A DNA stretch of 64,000 nucleotides. Origin: Sphingomonas jaspsi DSM 18422. GTDB taxonomy: Bacteria > Pseudomonadota > Alphaproteobacteria > Sphingomonadales > Sphingomonadaceae. The notes under the pieces are model-generated. The model worked only from the letters and a program-made list of their open reading frames with translations. It did not search any database and was not told the origin of the DNA. How positions within the stretch are numbered: the stretch's first letter is position 1; each line of letters begins with the position of its first letter. Shown in pieces: positions 1 through 9,220 of the stretch. Both the position numbers and the translations under genes were made by a program. The DNA lies in the NCBI RefSeq assembly GCF_000585415.1, contig NZ_KK073876.1, positions 989,810-1,053,809 of the forward strand. The letters run 5' to 3'.

Positions 1-984
1 CTGCGCATCGGTGTAGAAATGCAGGCCGCTGGTGTCCGGCTTGTCGTGGTAGGGCGCTTTCAGCCACGCGCCGCGCGAGCCCAGCGCGCCGTCGGCGTAG
101 AGCTTGGTTCCGACCAGCCGCAGTCGTTCGCCATACATCCAGCCCGTCGCCTTGCCCCCGTTGATGCCCCGCCAGCCGGGCAGCGCGCTGGCGTAGCTGA
201 AGATGCGGACCTTCAGCCCGCCCTTTTCGCCGAGGCGGCGGAAGGTCGCCCAATCGTCCATCGTCGAGCCCATGTCGGCAGCACCGACCAACCCGACGCG
301 CAGCATCAGTTTCTGCGCTTCGGCCAGCGCGCGGTCGCGGGTCGCTTCGTCGGGCTGAGGCACCTTGTCGGCGATCAGCGCGGTGGCGGCGTCGACGAAC
401 AGGCCGTTCTCGATCCGTCCGCCTGCCGGGGCTGCGGTGGCGGCGGTGACGCCCGCCGCGCGCATCGCCGCGCTGTTGGCGACGACGGCGTGACCGTCGA
501 CCCGCTCCAGCATCACCGGCCGGTCGCCGACCACCGCGTCGAGGTCGGCGGCGGTCGGGAAGGCCTTCGTCGGCCACAATTCCTGGTTCCAGCCGCGACC
601 AAGGATCCAGCCGGTGCCGGGATTAGCGTCGGCATAGGCCTTGAGCCGCGCCTTCAGGTCGTCGAGCGACGTCGTGCCGACGAGGTCGAGCTGGATCGCC
701 GAAAAGCCGAGCCCCATGACATGGCCATGGGCGTCGATCAGGCCCGGCAGAACGGTCCTGCCGCCCGCATCGACCACCTTCGTATCGCCGCCCAGCTTCA
801 GCATTTCGCCATGAAGCAGGCGCTTCACCTTGCCGTCGTCGCCGACCAGAATGCCGGTGAACCGTTCGAGCTTGCCCTTTGCATCGACCGTTACGCCGTT
901 GGCATTGGTCACCAGCGTATCGGCAAGGGCCGGGGTGGCGGCGGTGGCAAGGAGGGCGGCGAGGGCGAGGCGCATCTTTGTCAT
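1..984 (-). CDS. Amidohydrolase family protein, YtcJ-like (3' end cut off)
   Basis: Metal-dependent hydrolase of the amidohydrolase superfamily, read leftward; the 3' end lies outside the window, so only about 325 residues are visible. The N-terminus is a signal peptide (hydrophobic stretch LALAALLATAATPALA, then Asp-Thr), so the enzyme should act in the periplasm. The metal-binding signature GLIDAHGHVMG follows at about residue 78, and GWILGRGWNQELWP is typical of YtcJ-type enzymes. The substrate cannot be told from sequence. Two in-frame ATGs (984 and 975) could start it; neither has a clear ribosome-binding site. It is divergent from the threonine ammonia-lyase gene. Confidence 0.8.
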   Translation of the reverse strand, partial: MTKMRLALAALLATAATPALADTLVTNANGVTVDAKGKLERFTGILVGDDGKVKRLLHGEMLKLGGDTKVVDAGGRTVLPGLIDAHGHVMGLGFSAIQLDLVGTTSLDDLKARLKAYADANPGTGWILGRGWNQELWPTKAFPTAADLDAVVGDRPVMLERVDGHAVVANSAAMRAAGVTAATAAPAGGRIENGLFVDAATALIADKVPQPDEATRDRALAEAQKLMLRVGLVGAADMGSTMDDWATFRRLGEKGGLKVRIFSYASALPGWRGINGGKATGWMYGERLRLVGTKLYADGALGSRGAWLKAPYHDKPDTSGLHFYTDAQ

Positions 985-1038
985 GCGGCCCGGCATAGCA
1001 TTGTTTGGACCGCGCGGAAGAGCTAGGCCCTCAAGCCC

Positions 1039-2259
1039 ATGAGCATCACGCGTCCCACCGTCGACGACATCCGCGCCGCCGCCAAGGCGATCGAAGGCGC
1101 CGTCATCCGCACCCCGATCCACCATTGTCGCACGCTGTCCGAGATCATCGGCACCGACCTTTGGCTGAAGTTCGAGAATTTGCAGTTCACCGCCGCCTAC
1201 AAGGAACGCGGCGCGCTCAACAAATTGCTGCAGCTTAGCGCGGAAGAACGGGCCCGCGGCGTGGTCGCGGCGTCGGCAGGAAACCATGCGCAGGCGGTCG
1301 CCTATCACGGCCGGCGGCTCGGCATCCCGGTGACCATCGTCATGCCGGAATCGACGCCGACCATCAAAGTGACCCAGACGGAAGGGCATGGCGCGACCGT
1401 GGTGCTGTTCGGCGAGCGCTTCGACGACGCCTACGCCCACGCCCGCGAGCTTGAGCGGGAGAAGGGTTATGTCTTCGTCCATCCGTTCGACGACCCTGCG
1501 ATCGCGGCCGGGGCGGGGACGATCGGGCTGGAAATGCTGGAGGAGGTGCCCGAGCTTGACGTGCTGGTCGTCCCGATCGGCGGCGGCGGCCTGATCAGCG
1601 GCATCGCGACCGCGGCCAAGGCGATCAAGCCCGACATCGAAATCGTCGGGATCGAGGCCGAGCTCTACCCGTCGATGAAGAATGTCGTCGAAGGCGGGCA
1701 CGGCAAGATCGGTGGCGACACGCTGGCCGAAGGCATCGCGGTCAAGGAACCGGGGATGATGACCCGCGCGATCATCGCCGACCTCGTCGATCGCATCGAC
1801 CTGGTCAGCGAAAAGGACATCGAACATGCCGTCGCGCTGCTGGTCGGCATCGAAAAAACGGTGGTCGAGGGGGCAGGGGCGGCGGGCGTCGCGGCGCTGC
1901 TCGCCAATCCGGAACGCTACAAGGGCAAGAAGGTCGGCACCATCCTGTGCGGCGGCAATATCGACACGCACCTGCTGGCCAATGTGCTAGTGCGCGAACT
2001 GGTCCGCTGCGGCCGCATCGCGCGGCTTCGCATCCACGCGCAGGACCGTCCTGGCGCGCTGGCGGCGATCACCCGCAAATTCTACGAGTGCGGGGTCAAC
2101 ATCATCGAGACCAACCACCATCGCATCTTCACCCGCCTGCCGGCCAAGGACACGATTATCGAGGTCGAATGCGAAGCGCGCGATGCCGAAGCGATCGACG
2201 GACTGGTCAGGCGGCTGGAGGAAGCCGGCTTCCACGTCGACCGCGCCGAACTGGACTGA
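1039..2259 (+). CDS. ilvA: Threonine ammonia-lyase (threonine dehydratase)
   Basis: PLP enzyme that deaminates L-threonine to 2-oxobutanoate, the entry step of isoleucine synthesis. The PLP lysine is Lys55 in AAYKERGALNKL, and the phosphate-binding glycine loop is VVPIGGGGLISG at about residue 186. Residues from about 330 (RLRIHAQDRPGALAAITRKF) form a single ACT-like regulatory domain. At 406 residues it is shorter than E. coli IlvA (about 514) and resembles the short form with one ACT domain, so a catabolic or serine-dehydrating role is not excluded. It stands alone, divergent from the amidohydrolase, with a 131-nt gap to bpt. Confidence 0.9.
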   Translation: MSITRPTVDDIRAAAKAIEGAVIRTPIHHCRTLSEIIGTDLWLKFENLQFTAAYKERGALNKLLQLSAEERARGVVAASAGNHAQAVAYHGRRLGIPVTIVMPESTPTIKVTQTEGHGATVVLFGERFDDAYAHARELEREKGYVFVHPFDDPAIAAGAGTIGLEMLEEVPELDVLVVPIGGGGLISGIATAAKAIKPDIEIVGIEAELYPSMKNVVEGGHGKIGGDTLAEGIAVKEPGMMTRAIIADLVDRIDLVSEKDIEHAVALLVGIEKTVVEGAGAAGVAALLANPERYKGKKVGTILCGGNIDTHLLANVLVRELVRCGRIARLRIHAQDRPGALAAITRKFYECGVNIIETNHHRIFTRLPAKDTIIEVECEARDAEAIDGLVRRLEEAGFHVDRAELD

Positions 2260-2390
2260 TTTGCGGCGCAAAGCGTCCACAAGCGGGACAGGCGCAGCGT
2301 TAACCCTCTTTTTGCGGACCCATCCCCTTTTCAACAGCGTTTCGGTAGCGCATTAATACTTCCGTAACCATGTGAAAGGCCGTCGGGGTT

Positions 2391-3191
2391 TTGAGCGCAC
2401 CGTTTCGCTTTCCGAAGTTCTTCGTGACGAACCCGTCGCCTTGCCCCTACTTGCCCGGCAAGGTCGAACGGAAGGTCTTCACGGAGCTGAACGGCAGCAA
2501 CGCGTCCGAACTCAACGAGGCACTGGGCCGTATCGGTTTTCGCCGCTCGCAATCGGTCGCCTACCGCCCAAGCTGCGTCGACTGCAGCGCCTGCGTGTCG
2601 GTCCGCGTGGTGACCAAGGATTTCGCGCCTAGCGCGACCCAGCGAAAGCTCATTCGCCGCCATGCCGACCTCGAAGTCAGCGCATGCCGCCCGTGGAGCA
2701 CCGAAGAGCAATATGCGCTGTTGCGGCAATATCTGGCGGCGCGACATCCCGGCGGCGGGATGGCCGAAATGGACGAAAGCGATTTTGCCGACATGATCGA
2801 GCAGACGCCCGTCCGCACCTATGTCATCGAATATCGCGAACCCTCGGTCGACGGCAAACCCGGACGGCTCGTCGGCGCATGCCTTAGCGACCAACAGGCC
2901 GACGGCCTGTCGATGATCTACAGCTTTTACGATGTCGGCGAGGGCGCGCGCAAAGGGCTCGGCACCTACATCATCCTCGACCATATCGTTCGCGCCGCGC
3001 GCGCGGGCCTGCCGTACGTCTACCTCGGCTATTGGGTCGAAGGGTCGGACCGCATGGCCTATAAGGCCGGCTTCAGGCCGATGGAACGCCTCGGCCGCGA
3101 TGGCTGGCGGCCGATGGAGCAGCATCACGGCAAGGAAGAAGTGGCGGTTGCGCTCCCCAGCCGGTCGCGGCGCAAGCTGGTCGACGCCTGA
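2391..3191 (+). CDS. bpt: Aspartate/glutamate leucyltransferase (N-end rule)
   Basis: Transfers leucine from Leu-tRNA to proteins with N-terminal Asp or Glu, marking them for ClpS/ClpAP degradation. The N-terminus has the family pattern [17 protein letters not shown], and the Cys cluster [11 protein letters not shown] follows at about residue 62. The C-terminal GNAT-like half includes [22 protein letters not shown] and [17 protein letters not shown]. The length of 266 aa is normal. The start is TTG at 2391: this gives the conserved N-terminus, and the nearest upstream ATG runs straight into a stop. A TTG start with little Shine-Dalgarno suggests low expression. Confidence 0.9.
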   Translation: MSAPFRFPKFFVTNPSPCPYLPGKVERKVFTELNGSNASELNEALGRIGFRRSQSVAYRPSCVDCSACVSVRVVTKDFAPSATQRKLIRRHADLEVSACRPWSTEEQYALLRQYLAARHPGGGMAEMDESDFADMIEQTPVRTYVIEYREPSVDGKPGRLVGACLSDQQADGLSMIYSFYDVGEGARKGLGTYIILDHIVRAARAGLPYVYLGYWVEGSDRMAYKAGFRPMERLGRDGWRPMEQHHGKEEVAVALPSRSRRKLVDA

Positions 3192-3247
3192 CGTTTTAAA
3201 CACCGCTCTGCGTTGACCGACCGCGCGCCACGCGTCATGGCGCAGCG

Positions 3248-4108
3248 ATGGCGTTCAGCAACATTTTCGTCCACGTGCCCCTCGCGGCCAACCTCTATTC
3301 GCGACTGCGCGGCGCCAAGCGCGACTGGTCGGACCGGCGCAAGCTGAAAGCGGCAGAGGTCGTCATCGTGTCCTTTCCCAAGTCGGGCCGTACCTATGTG
3401 CGCACGATGCTGGCCCGCCTGTTCAAGGCCGAACATGGCATCGACGACCGCCATGTCCTCAAATTCTCCGAATTGCGCGGCACGCCGCCGGCGGTGCCCA
3501 AGCTGCTGTTTACCCACGACGGCGATGCGATGCGGACCGCTGCCGAGATCAAGGTCGATGCCGCGCTCTACGCCGGCAAGAAGGTCGCGTTGCTCGTACG
3601 CCACCCCGCCGACACGGTCATTTCGCGCTATCATCACCTGCGCGACCGCAGCGAGGACCCGGCGCGGCAACTGCTCGCCCGCCAGCCGCTGGAGGAATTC
3701 GTGTGGACCGAACAGGGCGGCGTGCCCGCCATCGTCGAATATATGAACCAGTGGGGCGCGATCTGTCGCCAGCGCGGCGATATCCATCTCGTGCGATATG
3801 AAGATGTGCTGGCCGATCCCGAACGGCAAATCCAGGCGCTAGCGCGGTTCGTCGGCCTGGAGGCGTCCGACGCGACGGTCGCCGACGCGGTTTCGTTCGG
3901 CAAGATCGACAATCTGAAGCAGCGCGAACGCGAAGGCTATTTCGACTCTTCGCGCTTCGGCGCCGGCCGGAGCGGCGGCGAAGACAGCTTTAAGGTCAGG
4001 TCCGGCAAGGCCGGCGGCTATCGCGCCAAACTGTCGGCGGACAATGTCGAACGGATCGACCGCTACGTCGCCGACCACCTCGATCCGATGTTCGGATATC
4101 ACGGGTAA
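3248..4108 (+). CDS. Sulfotransferase domain protein
   Basis: Predicted PAPS-dependent sulfotransferase of 286 aa. The 5'-phosphosulfate-binding loop is VVIVSFPKSGRTYVRTMLAR at about residues 38-57, and the 3'-phosphate-binding strand and helix are VALLVRHPADTVISRYHHLRDR at about 115. The late segment KVRSGKAGGYRAKLSADNVERIDRY resembles the family's C-terminal RKGxxGxW region. No signal peptide is visible. The acceptor (lipid, glycan or small molecule) is unknown. It is convergent with ctrA, separated by a hairpin. Confidence 0.8.
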   Translation: MAFSNIFVHVPLAANLYSRLRGAKRDWSDRRKLKAAEVVIVSFPKSGRTYVRTMLARLFKAEHGIDDRHVLKFSELRGTPPAVPKLLFTHDGDAMRTAAEIKVDAALYAGKKVALLVRHPADTVISRYHHLRDRSEDPARQLLARQPLEEFVWTEQGGVPAIVEYMNQWGAICRQRGDIHLVRYEDVLADPERQIQALARFVGLEASDATVADAVSFGKIDNLKQREREGYFDSSRFGAGRSGGEDSFKVRSGKAGGYRAKLSADNVERIDRYVADHLDPMFGYHG

Positions 4109-4113
4109 ACGGA

Positions 4114-4141
4114 AACGGCGGAGCATCGCTGCCCCGCCGTT
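4114..4141. terminator. Hairpin between convergent genes
   Basis: Perfect 8-bp inverted repeat AACGGCGG / CCGCCGTT, with an inner AGC / GCT pairing, between the stop codons of the sulfotransferase gene and ctrA. It lacks a clear T-run on either side, so it may be a weak bidirectional terminator or only an mRNA 3' stabiliser. Confidence 0.5.
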
Positions 4142-4165
4142 CGGTTACCCCCGGGTGAAGTTGGG

Positions 4166-4873
4166 TCAGGCGGCGACTTCGGTCGCGCCCGTATCGCCGT
4201 CGGCATCGCGCAGCACATAGCCGCGGCCCCAGACGGTTTCGATGTAGTTTTCGCCGCCGCAGGCCAGCGCCAGTTTCTTGCGCAGCTTGCAGATGAAAAC
4301 GTCGATGATCTTCAGTTCCGGCTCGTCCATCCCGCCATACAGGTGGTTGAGGAACATTTCCTTGGTCAGCGTCGTGCCCTTGCGGAGCGAGAGGAGCTCC
4401 AGCATCGCATATTCCTTGCCGGTCAGGTGCACGCGGGCGCCGTCGACTTCGACCGTCTTGGCGTCGAGGTTTACCGCCAGCTTGCCGGTGCGGATGACCG
4501 ACTGGCTGTGGCCCTTCGAACGGCGGACGATGGCGTGGATACGGGCGACCAGTTCGTCGCGGTGGAACGGCTTGGTGACATAATCGTCGGCGCCGAAGCC
4601 AAGCGCGCGGACCTTGCTGTCCATTTCGCCGATGCCAGACAGGATCAGGACCGGCGTCGACACCTTGGCGGTGCGCAGCTTCTTCAGGACGTCATAGCCG
4701 TGCATGTCCGGCAGGTTGAGGTCGAGAAGGATGATGTCGTAATCGTAGAGCTTTCCGAGATCGAGGCCTTCTTCCCCGAGATCGGTGGTATAGACGTTGA
4801 AGCCTTCGGTGCCGAGCATCAGTTCGATGCTCTTGGCGATCGTCGCTTCATCTTCGATCAGCAGAACCCGCAT
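4166..4873 (-). CDS. ctrA: Cell cycle response regulator CtrA
   Basis: OmpR-type response regulator that controls cell-cycle, motility and envelope genes in alphaproteobacteria. The receiver begins MRVLLIEDE, with the phospho-acceptor Asp51 in ILLDLNLPD. The winged-helix domain ends with [10 protein letters not shown] and [10 protein letters not shown]. The protein ends in Ala-Ala, as in CtrA proteins degraded by ClpXP. I chose ATG 4873 because it gives the canonical N-terminus and has GGGGA 8 nt upstream. In-frame ATG 4882 and GTG 4888 would add a few residues. The upstream region contains TTAA-type half-sites consistent with autoregulation. Confidence 0.95.
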   Translation of the reverse strand: MRVLLIEDEATIAKSIELMLGTEGFNVYTTDLGEEGLDLGKLYDYDIILLDLNLPDMHGYDVLKKLRTAKVSTPVLILSGIGEMDSKVRALGFGADDYVTKPFHRDELVARIHAIVRRSKGHSQSVIRTGKLAVNLDAKTVEVDGARVHLTGKEYAMLELLSLRKGTTLTKEMFLNHLYGGMDEPELKIIDVFICKLRKKLALACGGENYIETVWGRGYVLRDADGDTGATEVAA

Positions 4874-4932
4874 ATCTGTCATCCCCACTTAGGCCGCCGA
4901 CCCGATCGCGTTTCCCGAATGGTTTCGCGCTC

Positions 4933-4997
4933 TTAACGACGTCTAATCGTCCATTAACCATGCAGCTTCTCGCTTCAAAAGGTTAATGTTGCGTAAA
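4933..4997. promoter_or_regulatory. Candidate CtrA-binding sites upstream of ctrA
   Basis: The ctrA upstream region holds clustered near-matches to the CtrA box TTAA-N7-TTAA. These are TTAA-N7-TAAT at 4933-4947, CTAA-N7-TTAAC at 4943-4958 and TTAA-N7-TAAA at 4983-4997. Each has about one or two mismatches, and they lie in an AT-richer stretch between divergent genes. CtrA autoregulation is known in Caulobacter; here it is inferred from the motifs only. Confidence 0.5.
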
Positions 4998-5061
4998 GGT
5001 TGGTAAATGCGCGGAATCGTTGCATCGCTGCATCAGTTTGCTTTTGCTGCTGAGAGGCCGC

Positions 5062-5724
5062 ATGGGGCGCGACATGACGCTTGAAGACCGCATCATCTAC
5101 ATCGACGGCGACCTCATCGCGATCGACAAGCCCGCCGGACTGCCGGTCGACGCGCCCAGGCGCGGCGGCGACAGCATCGAAGAGCGGATCGACGAATTGA
5201 AGCTAGGCTTCAAGCGGCCGCCGACCGCGATGCACCGCCTGGACCAGGACACGTCGGGCTGCCTTTTGTTCGCGCGCAACCCGCGGGCGCGGGCGGAAAT
5301 CCAGCAGGCGTTCGAACGCGGCGCGATCGAGAAGCGCTACCTCGCGGTTCTGGGCGGCGAGGTCGACGGCGAGGAGGGGCTGATCGATCTGCCGCTCGAG
5401 AAAGTGTCGAGCGCCGAGGCCGGGTGGCGGATGGTCGGCGATTCCAAGGGCAAGCCGGCGCAGACGCGCTGGCGCAAGATCAAGGTGCACGAGGGCAAGA
5501 CGCTGGTCGAGTTCAAGCCGCTGACCGGGCGCACCCATCAGATCCGCGTCCATGCGCGCGAAGGGCTGGGCCATGGCATCATGGGCGACCGGGTTTACGG
5601 TTATCCGGGCGGGGCGATGCTGCTGCATGCCGCGGGGCTGGTGGTGCCGCGCGTGAAGGGCGATCCGCTGAGCCTCGAAGCGCCGTTGCCCGACCATTTC
5701 CCGGACTGGACCCGTGAGCTTTGA
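5062..5724 (+). CDS. RluA-family pseudouridine synthase
   Basis: Isomerises specific uridines to pseudouridine in rRNA or tRNA. The catalytic motif is MHRLDQDTSGCLLFARN with the active Asp at about residue 57, followed by KRYLAVLGGEV and the C-terminal TGRTHQIRVHARE signature. The short 220-residue form lacks an S4 domain and resembles RluA or a TruC/RluE-like subgroup; the target site cannot be assigned. Start ATG 5062 is preferred over the upstream ATG 5020 because GAGAGG lies just before it and the upstream residues are not family-like. Its end overlaps the arfB start, so the two are probably co-translated. Confidence 0.85.
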   Translation: MGRDMTLEDRIIYIDGDLIAIDKPAGLPVDAPRRGGDSIEERIDELKLGFKRPPTAMHRLDQDTSGCLLFARNPRARAEIQQAFERGAIEKRYLAVLGGEVDGEEGLIDLPLEKVSSAEAGWRMVGDSKGKPAQTRWRKIKVHEGKTLVEFKPLTGRTHQIRVHAREGLGHGIMGDRVYGYPGGAMLLHAAGLVVPRVKGDPLSLEAPLPDHFPDWTREL

Positions 5725-6115
5725 GATTCCGGAAGACGCGCTGAGCGAGAAGTTTCTCGCCGCGACCGGGCCGGGCGGGCAGAACGTCAACAAGGTCGCG
5801 ACCGCCTGCCAGCTGCGCGTCGATGTTTTCAAGCTGGGTCTGAGCCCTCAGGCCTATGCTAAGCTGAAGGTCATTGCGGGTAACAAGATGACGACCGGCG
5901 GCGAACTGGTCATCACCGCGCGCCGCTATCGCACGCAGGAGGCCAATCGCGACGATGCGCGGGCGCGCCTTGCGCAGATGATTGCCGACGCCCATGTGGT
6001 GCAGGCGAAACGCCGCCCGACCAAGCCGAGCAAGGCCGCCAAGGCGCGGCGAGTGGACGCGAAAAAGGGCCGCAGCGCGGTGAAGGCCGGGCGCGGGAAA
6101 GTGAGCTGGGATTAG
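5714..6115 (+). CDS. arfB: Alternative ribosome-rescue factor, peptidyl-tRNA hydrolase ArfB
   Basis: Rescues ribosomes stalled on non-stop mRNA by hydrolysing the peptidyl-tRNA. The release-factor loop is ATGPGGQNVNKVAT (GGQ at about residues 21-23). The basic, disordered tail (KRRPTKPSKAAKARR and onward) is the part that enters the empty mRNA channel in this family. The length of 133 aa is typical. The start is GTG at 5714, overlapping the pseudouridine synthase gene by 11 nt. The next gene starts immediately after its stop. Confidence 0.93.
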   Translation: MSFEIPEDALSEKFLAATGPGGQNVNKVATACQLRVDVFKLGLSPQAYAKLKVIAGNKMTTGGELVITARRYRTQEANRDDARARLAQMIADAHVVQAKRRPTKPSKAAKARRVDAKKGRSAVKAGRGKVSWD

Positions 6116-6595
6116 ATGTACGACTTCAGGATCGACGCGGGCGACAAGGCCGCCATGTATGACGAAATGGCCGCCGCGCTCGAAGCGCTGGTCGCGGGCG
6201 AGCCCGACGGTATCGCCAACATGGCCAATGCCGCCGCGCTGATCTGGGAAACGCTGCCCGACCTCAACTGGGCCGGCTTCTATCGCAACGTTGGTGGCGA
6301 GCTGGTGCTTGGGCCGTTCCAGGGCCGCGCGGCCTGCATCCGAATTCCGTTCGGGAAGGGCGTCTGCGGCGCAGCGGCGGCGAGCCTCGAGACCCAGTTG
6401 GTCGAGGACGTCCACGCCTTCCCCGGACACATCGCCTGCGATGCGGCGTCCAACAGCGAAGTGGTGGTGCCGATCGTGCGCGATGGCCAGCTGCTGGCGG
6501 TGCTCGATCTCGACAGCCCGAAGACCGCGCGCTTCACGAAGGAAGACGCCGAAGGCTGCGAGAAGCTCGCCGCCATCCTTTCGCGGGCGATCTAG
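6116..6595 (+). CDS. msrC: Free methionine-(R)-sulfoxide reductase (GAF domain)
   Basis: GAF-fold enzyme reducing free L-Met-(R)-sulfoxide. It carries the fRMsr signature LGPFQGRAACIRIPFGKGVCG and HIACDAASNSEVVVPI, with the three family cysteines at residues 74, 84 and 108. It is 159 aa, the usual length. Its ATG directly follows the arfB TAG with no gap, making a pseudouridine synthase-arfB-msrC transcription unit. The 3' end overlaps the stop of the small membrane protein on the other strand. Confidence 0.9.
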   Translation: MYDFRIDAGDKAAMYDEMAAALEALVAGEPDGIANMANAAALIWETLPDLNWAGFYRNVGGELVLGPFQGRAACIRIPFGKGVCGAAAASLETQLVEDVHAFPGHIACDAASNSEVVVPIVRDGQLLAVLDLDSPKTARFTKEDAEGCEKLAAILSRAI

Positions 6596-6855
6596 CCGTT
6601 CTGCGCTCGCGGTCGCACTCGTCCGAGGATCCAGTACCCTAGCTTTTGCACGCCAGCGAAAATTGCGGCGAACAGCAAGTTCAACACTGCCGCGACCAGC
6701 AATGCGCCCGCGCCGTGAACGTACTGGCCGTTCCACGTCACCGTATTCGATCCCGCAAAGCCCGCAATGCCGACCAGCACGCAGAATGGGGCGAGCCCAG
6801 CCGCCAAGCTGGCGAAACATTGGTTGTAGGTCGGCATATTATTCGTGTCGGCCAT
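6592..6855 (-). CDS. Small membrane protein, unknown function
   Basis: An 87-residue protein with two predicted membrane segments (CFASLAAGLAPFCVLVGIAG and GALLVAAVLNLLFAAIFAGV) and a basic C-terminus. A GGGGGTGG ribosome-binding site sits just before the ATG at 6855, which supports it as a real gene. I do not recognise a family. It ends inside the stop region of the convergent msrC gene and lies just downstream of the universal stress protein on the same strand. Confidence 0.6.
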   Translation of the reverse strand: MADTNNMPTYNQCFASLAAGLAPFCVLVGIAGFAGSNTVTWNGQYVHGAGALLVAAVLNLLFAAIFAGVQKLGYWILGRVRPRAQNG

Positions 6856-6874
6856 TCCACCCCCTGAATATCGC

Positions 6875-7333
6875 TCAGCTCAGCTTTTCGAGATCGTCGT
6901 CGCTCAGCCCGCCCGGGATGATCATCACCGGGCACGGCAGCTTGCCCGCGTCATGGCCGGTAAAATCGTCGACCAGCGGGCCCGGATTGCCGGACGGTGC
7001 GGCACCCAGCACCAGCGCCGCGATATCGTCGCGCGTGCCGACGTAACCGCGCACCGCCGTCACAGGCTCGCCCTGCTTGACGACGATCTGCGGCATGATG
7101 CCGGCAGCGTCGAAAATTTCGCCGACCGACGCCGCGACGATCGCTTCGATCCGCAAGCGCTGCTCTTCCTCGATCGCCGCCTGGACGCCGCCCCACTGGA
7201 CGAAGTCCTGCGGTTCGACAACCGCCAGCACTTCGACCGACCCACTGGTCTTCGAAGCGCGCCGCGCGGCGAAGCGCAGCGCCACCCGCGCTTCCGGGCT
7301 GTCGTCGATCACCACCAGATAGGTGCGTGCCAT
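6875..7333 (-). CDS. Universal stress protein family
   Basis: Single-domain UspA-like protein of 152 aa beginning [22 protein letters not shown]. The C-terminal segment [30 protein letters not shown] only loosely matches the ATP-binding G-2x-G-9x-G(S/T) pattern, so nucleotide binding is uncertain. The chosen start ATG 7333 has GAGGGG about 9 nt upstream; longer in-frame starts add unrelated residues. It is divergent from pdhC. Confidence 0.85.
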   Translation of the reverse strand: MARTYLVVIDDSPEARVALRFAARRASKTSGSVEVLAVVEPQDFVQWGGVQAAIEEEQRLRIEAIVAASVGEIFDAAGIMPQIVVKQGEPVTAVRGYVGTRDDIAALVLGAAPSGNPGPLVDDFTGHDAGKLPCPVMIIPGGLSDDDLEKLS

Positions 7334-7463
7334 GATGAATGTCCCCTCTTGCCGCGGACGCTGCGTCAAGCGGCGCTTTCTGGCAAGCATTTCCCGCTTT
7401 GGCCTTGACCGCAAAGGGTGTTTGGCCTTTGAGACCGACGACTCTATTCAGGTTGGAAGCTCC

Positions 7464-8768
7464 ATGGCCCTCGAACTCAAAATGCCCGCTTTGTCGCCGA
7501 CGATGGAAGAGGGCACGCTCGCCAAATGGCTGGTCAAGGAAGGCGACACCGTGTCGTCGGGCGATATCCTGGCCGAGATCGAGACCGACAAGGCGACGAT
7601 GGAATTCGAAGCCGTCGACGAAGGAACCGTGCTGAAGATCCTTGTCGCCGAAGGCACCGACGGGGTGAAGGTCGGCACGCCGATTGCGATGATCGGCGAG
7701 GAAGGCGAGACGGCGAGCGCTCCGGCTGCCGTACCTGCAGCTAAGGCCGAACCGAAGCCCGAGCCTGAAGTGGCCAAGGCCGCCGACCCCGCGCCGCCCG
7801 CCAAGGGTGGTGGCGAAACGCCGCCGGCGCCGGCTGCGCCGGCCAAGGCGTCGGATGGCGACCGCATCAAGGCGTCGCCGCTCGCGCGCCGCCTCGCCGA
7901 GGCGCAGGGCATCGACCTGTCGACTTTGAGCGGCAGCGGGCCCAATGGCCGCATCGTGCGTGCGGACCTTGGTTCGGCCGCGGGTGGCAAGGCGGCTGGC
8001 GGTGCGGCTGCCGCTCCGCAGGCAGCGGCCAGCGCGCCGGCACTGACCCCGCAGGTCGCGGCGGTCGATCCGGGCGATATCCCGCACGAAGTCGTCAAGC
8101 TTTCGAACATGCGCAAGACGATCGCGCGCCGCCTGTCGGAATCGAAGCAGCAGATCCCGCACATCTACCTCACCGTCGACATCAACCTCGACCGCCTGCT
8201 CAAGCTGCGCGGCGAGCTCAACGACGGCCTCAAGAACCGCGGCGTGAAGCTCAGCGTCAACGACATGCTGATCAAGGCGCTGGCGCTGTCGCTGATCGAA
8301 GTGCCGGAATGCAACGTCAGCTTCGGCGGCGACCAGTTGATCAAATATAGCCGCGCCGACATTTCGGTCGCGGTCAGCATTCCCAACGGCCTCATCACGC
8401 CGATCGTCGCCGGTGCGAACGACAAGACGCTGTCGAAGATTTCGACCGAAATGGGCGAGCTCGCGGGCCGCGCGAAGGAAGGCAAACTGGCGCCGCACGA
8501 ATATCAGGGCGGGACCGCCAGCCTGTCGAACATGGGCATGTTCGGGATCAAGCAGTTCGAAGCGGTCATCAATCCGCCGCAGGCGATGATCATGGCCATC
8601 GGCGCGGGAGAAAAGCGTCCGTTCGTCGTCAACGACAGCCTGCAGATCGCGTCGATCATGTCGGCGACCGGCAGCTTCGACCACCGCGCCATCGACGGGG
8701 CCGACGGCGCGCGCCTGATGAAGGCGTTCCGCGAACTGTGCGAAAGCCCGATGGGGCTGGTGGCCTGA
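7464..8768 (+). CDS. pdhC: Pyruvate dehydrogenase complex E2, dihydrolipoamide acetyltransferase
   Basis: Core subunit of the pyruvate dehydrogenase complex, moving the acetyl group from lipoamide to CoA. The N-terminal lipoyl domain ([11 protein letters not shown] start) carries the lipoylated Lys43 in [15 protein letters not shown]. An Ala/Pro linker follows, then a peripheral subunit-binding domain ([18 protein letters not shown], about 133-165) and the catalytic domain ending in [15 protein letters not shown] with the active His. At 434 aa with one lipoyl domain it fits alphaproteobacterial PdhC. The ATG at 7464 begins the lipoyl domain. The E1 genes are not in the window; E3 (lpdA) is two genes downstream. 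Confidence 0.93.
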   Translation: MALELKMPALSPTMEEGTLAKWLVKEGDTVSSGDILAEIETDKATMEFEAVDEGTVLKILVAEGTDGVKVGTPIAMIGEEGETASAPAAVPAAKAEPKPEPEVAKAADPAPPAKGGGETPPAPAAPAKASDGDRIKASPLARRLAEAQGIDLSTLSGSGPNGRIVRADLGSAAGGKAAGGAAAAPQAAASAPALTPQVAAVDPGDIPHEVVKLSNMRKTIARRLSESKQQIPHIYLTVDINLDRLLKLRGELNDGLKNRGVKLSVNDMLIKALALSLIEVPECNVSFGGDQLIKYSRADISVAVSIPNGLITPIVAGANDKTLSKISTEMGELAGRAKEGKLAPHEYQGGTASLSNMGMFGIKQFEAVINPPQAMIMAIGAGEKRPFVVNDSLQIASIMSATGSFDHRAIDGADGARLMKAFRELCESPMGLVA

Positions 8769-8770
8769 CG

Positions 8771-9220
8771 ATGCGGATCGCGGGTCTGGCCGGCTTGCTG
8801 CTGGCCATTTCCTCGACGGCCTCGCTCGCCGAATTCGAGCCTGGTTCGCTGGTGCCTTCCAAGCCCGGCGCAGTGATCGACGGCTGGACCGTCGACAACA
8901 CCGGCATGGACAACAACAATGAATTCTACGTCGTGCTGAAAAAGGGCACGGCCTACCGGCTGGCTTGGATCGACCCGCTCGGCAACGTCGCGCAGGGCAC
9001 GGTCGACCAGGTCGCGTTGCTGGCGGTCCAACCGACGGTGCGCCTGAAGGGCGAGGTCGGCGTGGCGGGCCCGGATTGTTCGAAGGGCAGCGAGCAACCG
9101 ATTTTCGCTTTCTACAAGGCGGCGACTGGCAGTGCGCGCGGCTATTTCATCGAGAATGAGAAGATCGTGATGAAGCGCTGGAAGACCAAGCGTGCATTCT
9201 GCCAGAACACGGGCAGCTGA
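8771..9220 (+). CDS. Secreted protein of unknown function
   Basis: A 149-residue protein with a clear signal peptide (MRIAGLAGLLLAISSTASLA, then Glu) and two cysteines in the mature part (PDCSKG and FCQNTG) that could form a disulfide. I recognise no family. It starts 2 nt after pdhC and its stop overlaps the next ATG (TGATG), so it is embedded in the pdhC-lpdA operon although it is exported. A role near the envelope is all that can be inferred. Confidence 0.75.
   Translation: MRIAGLAGLLLAISSTASLAEFEPGSLVPSKPGAVIDGWTVDNTGMDNNNEFYVVLKKGTAYRLAWIDPLGNVAQGTVDQVALLAVQPTVRLKGEVGVAGPDCSKGSEQPIFAFYKAATGSARGYFIENEKIVMKRWKTKRAFCQNTGS

Noticed and set aside
19..1026. A 335-codon plus-strand frame at the window start
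   Set aside because: The minus strand encodes a signal peptide and amidohydrolase motifs in the same bases.
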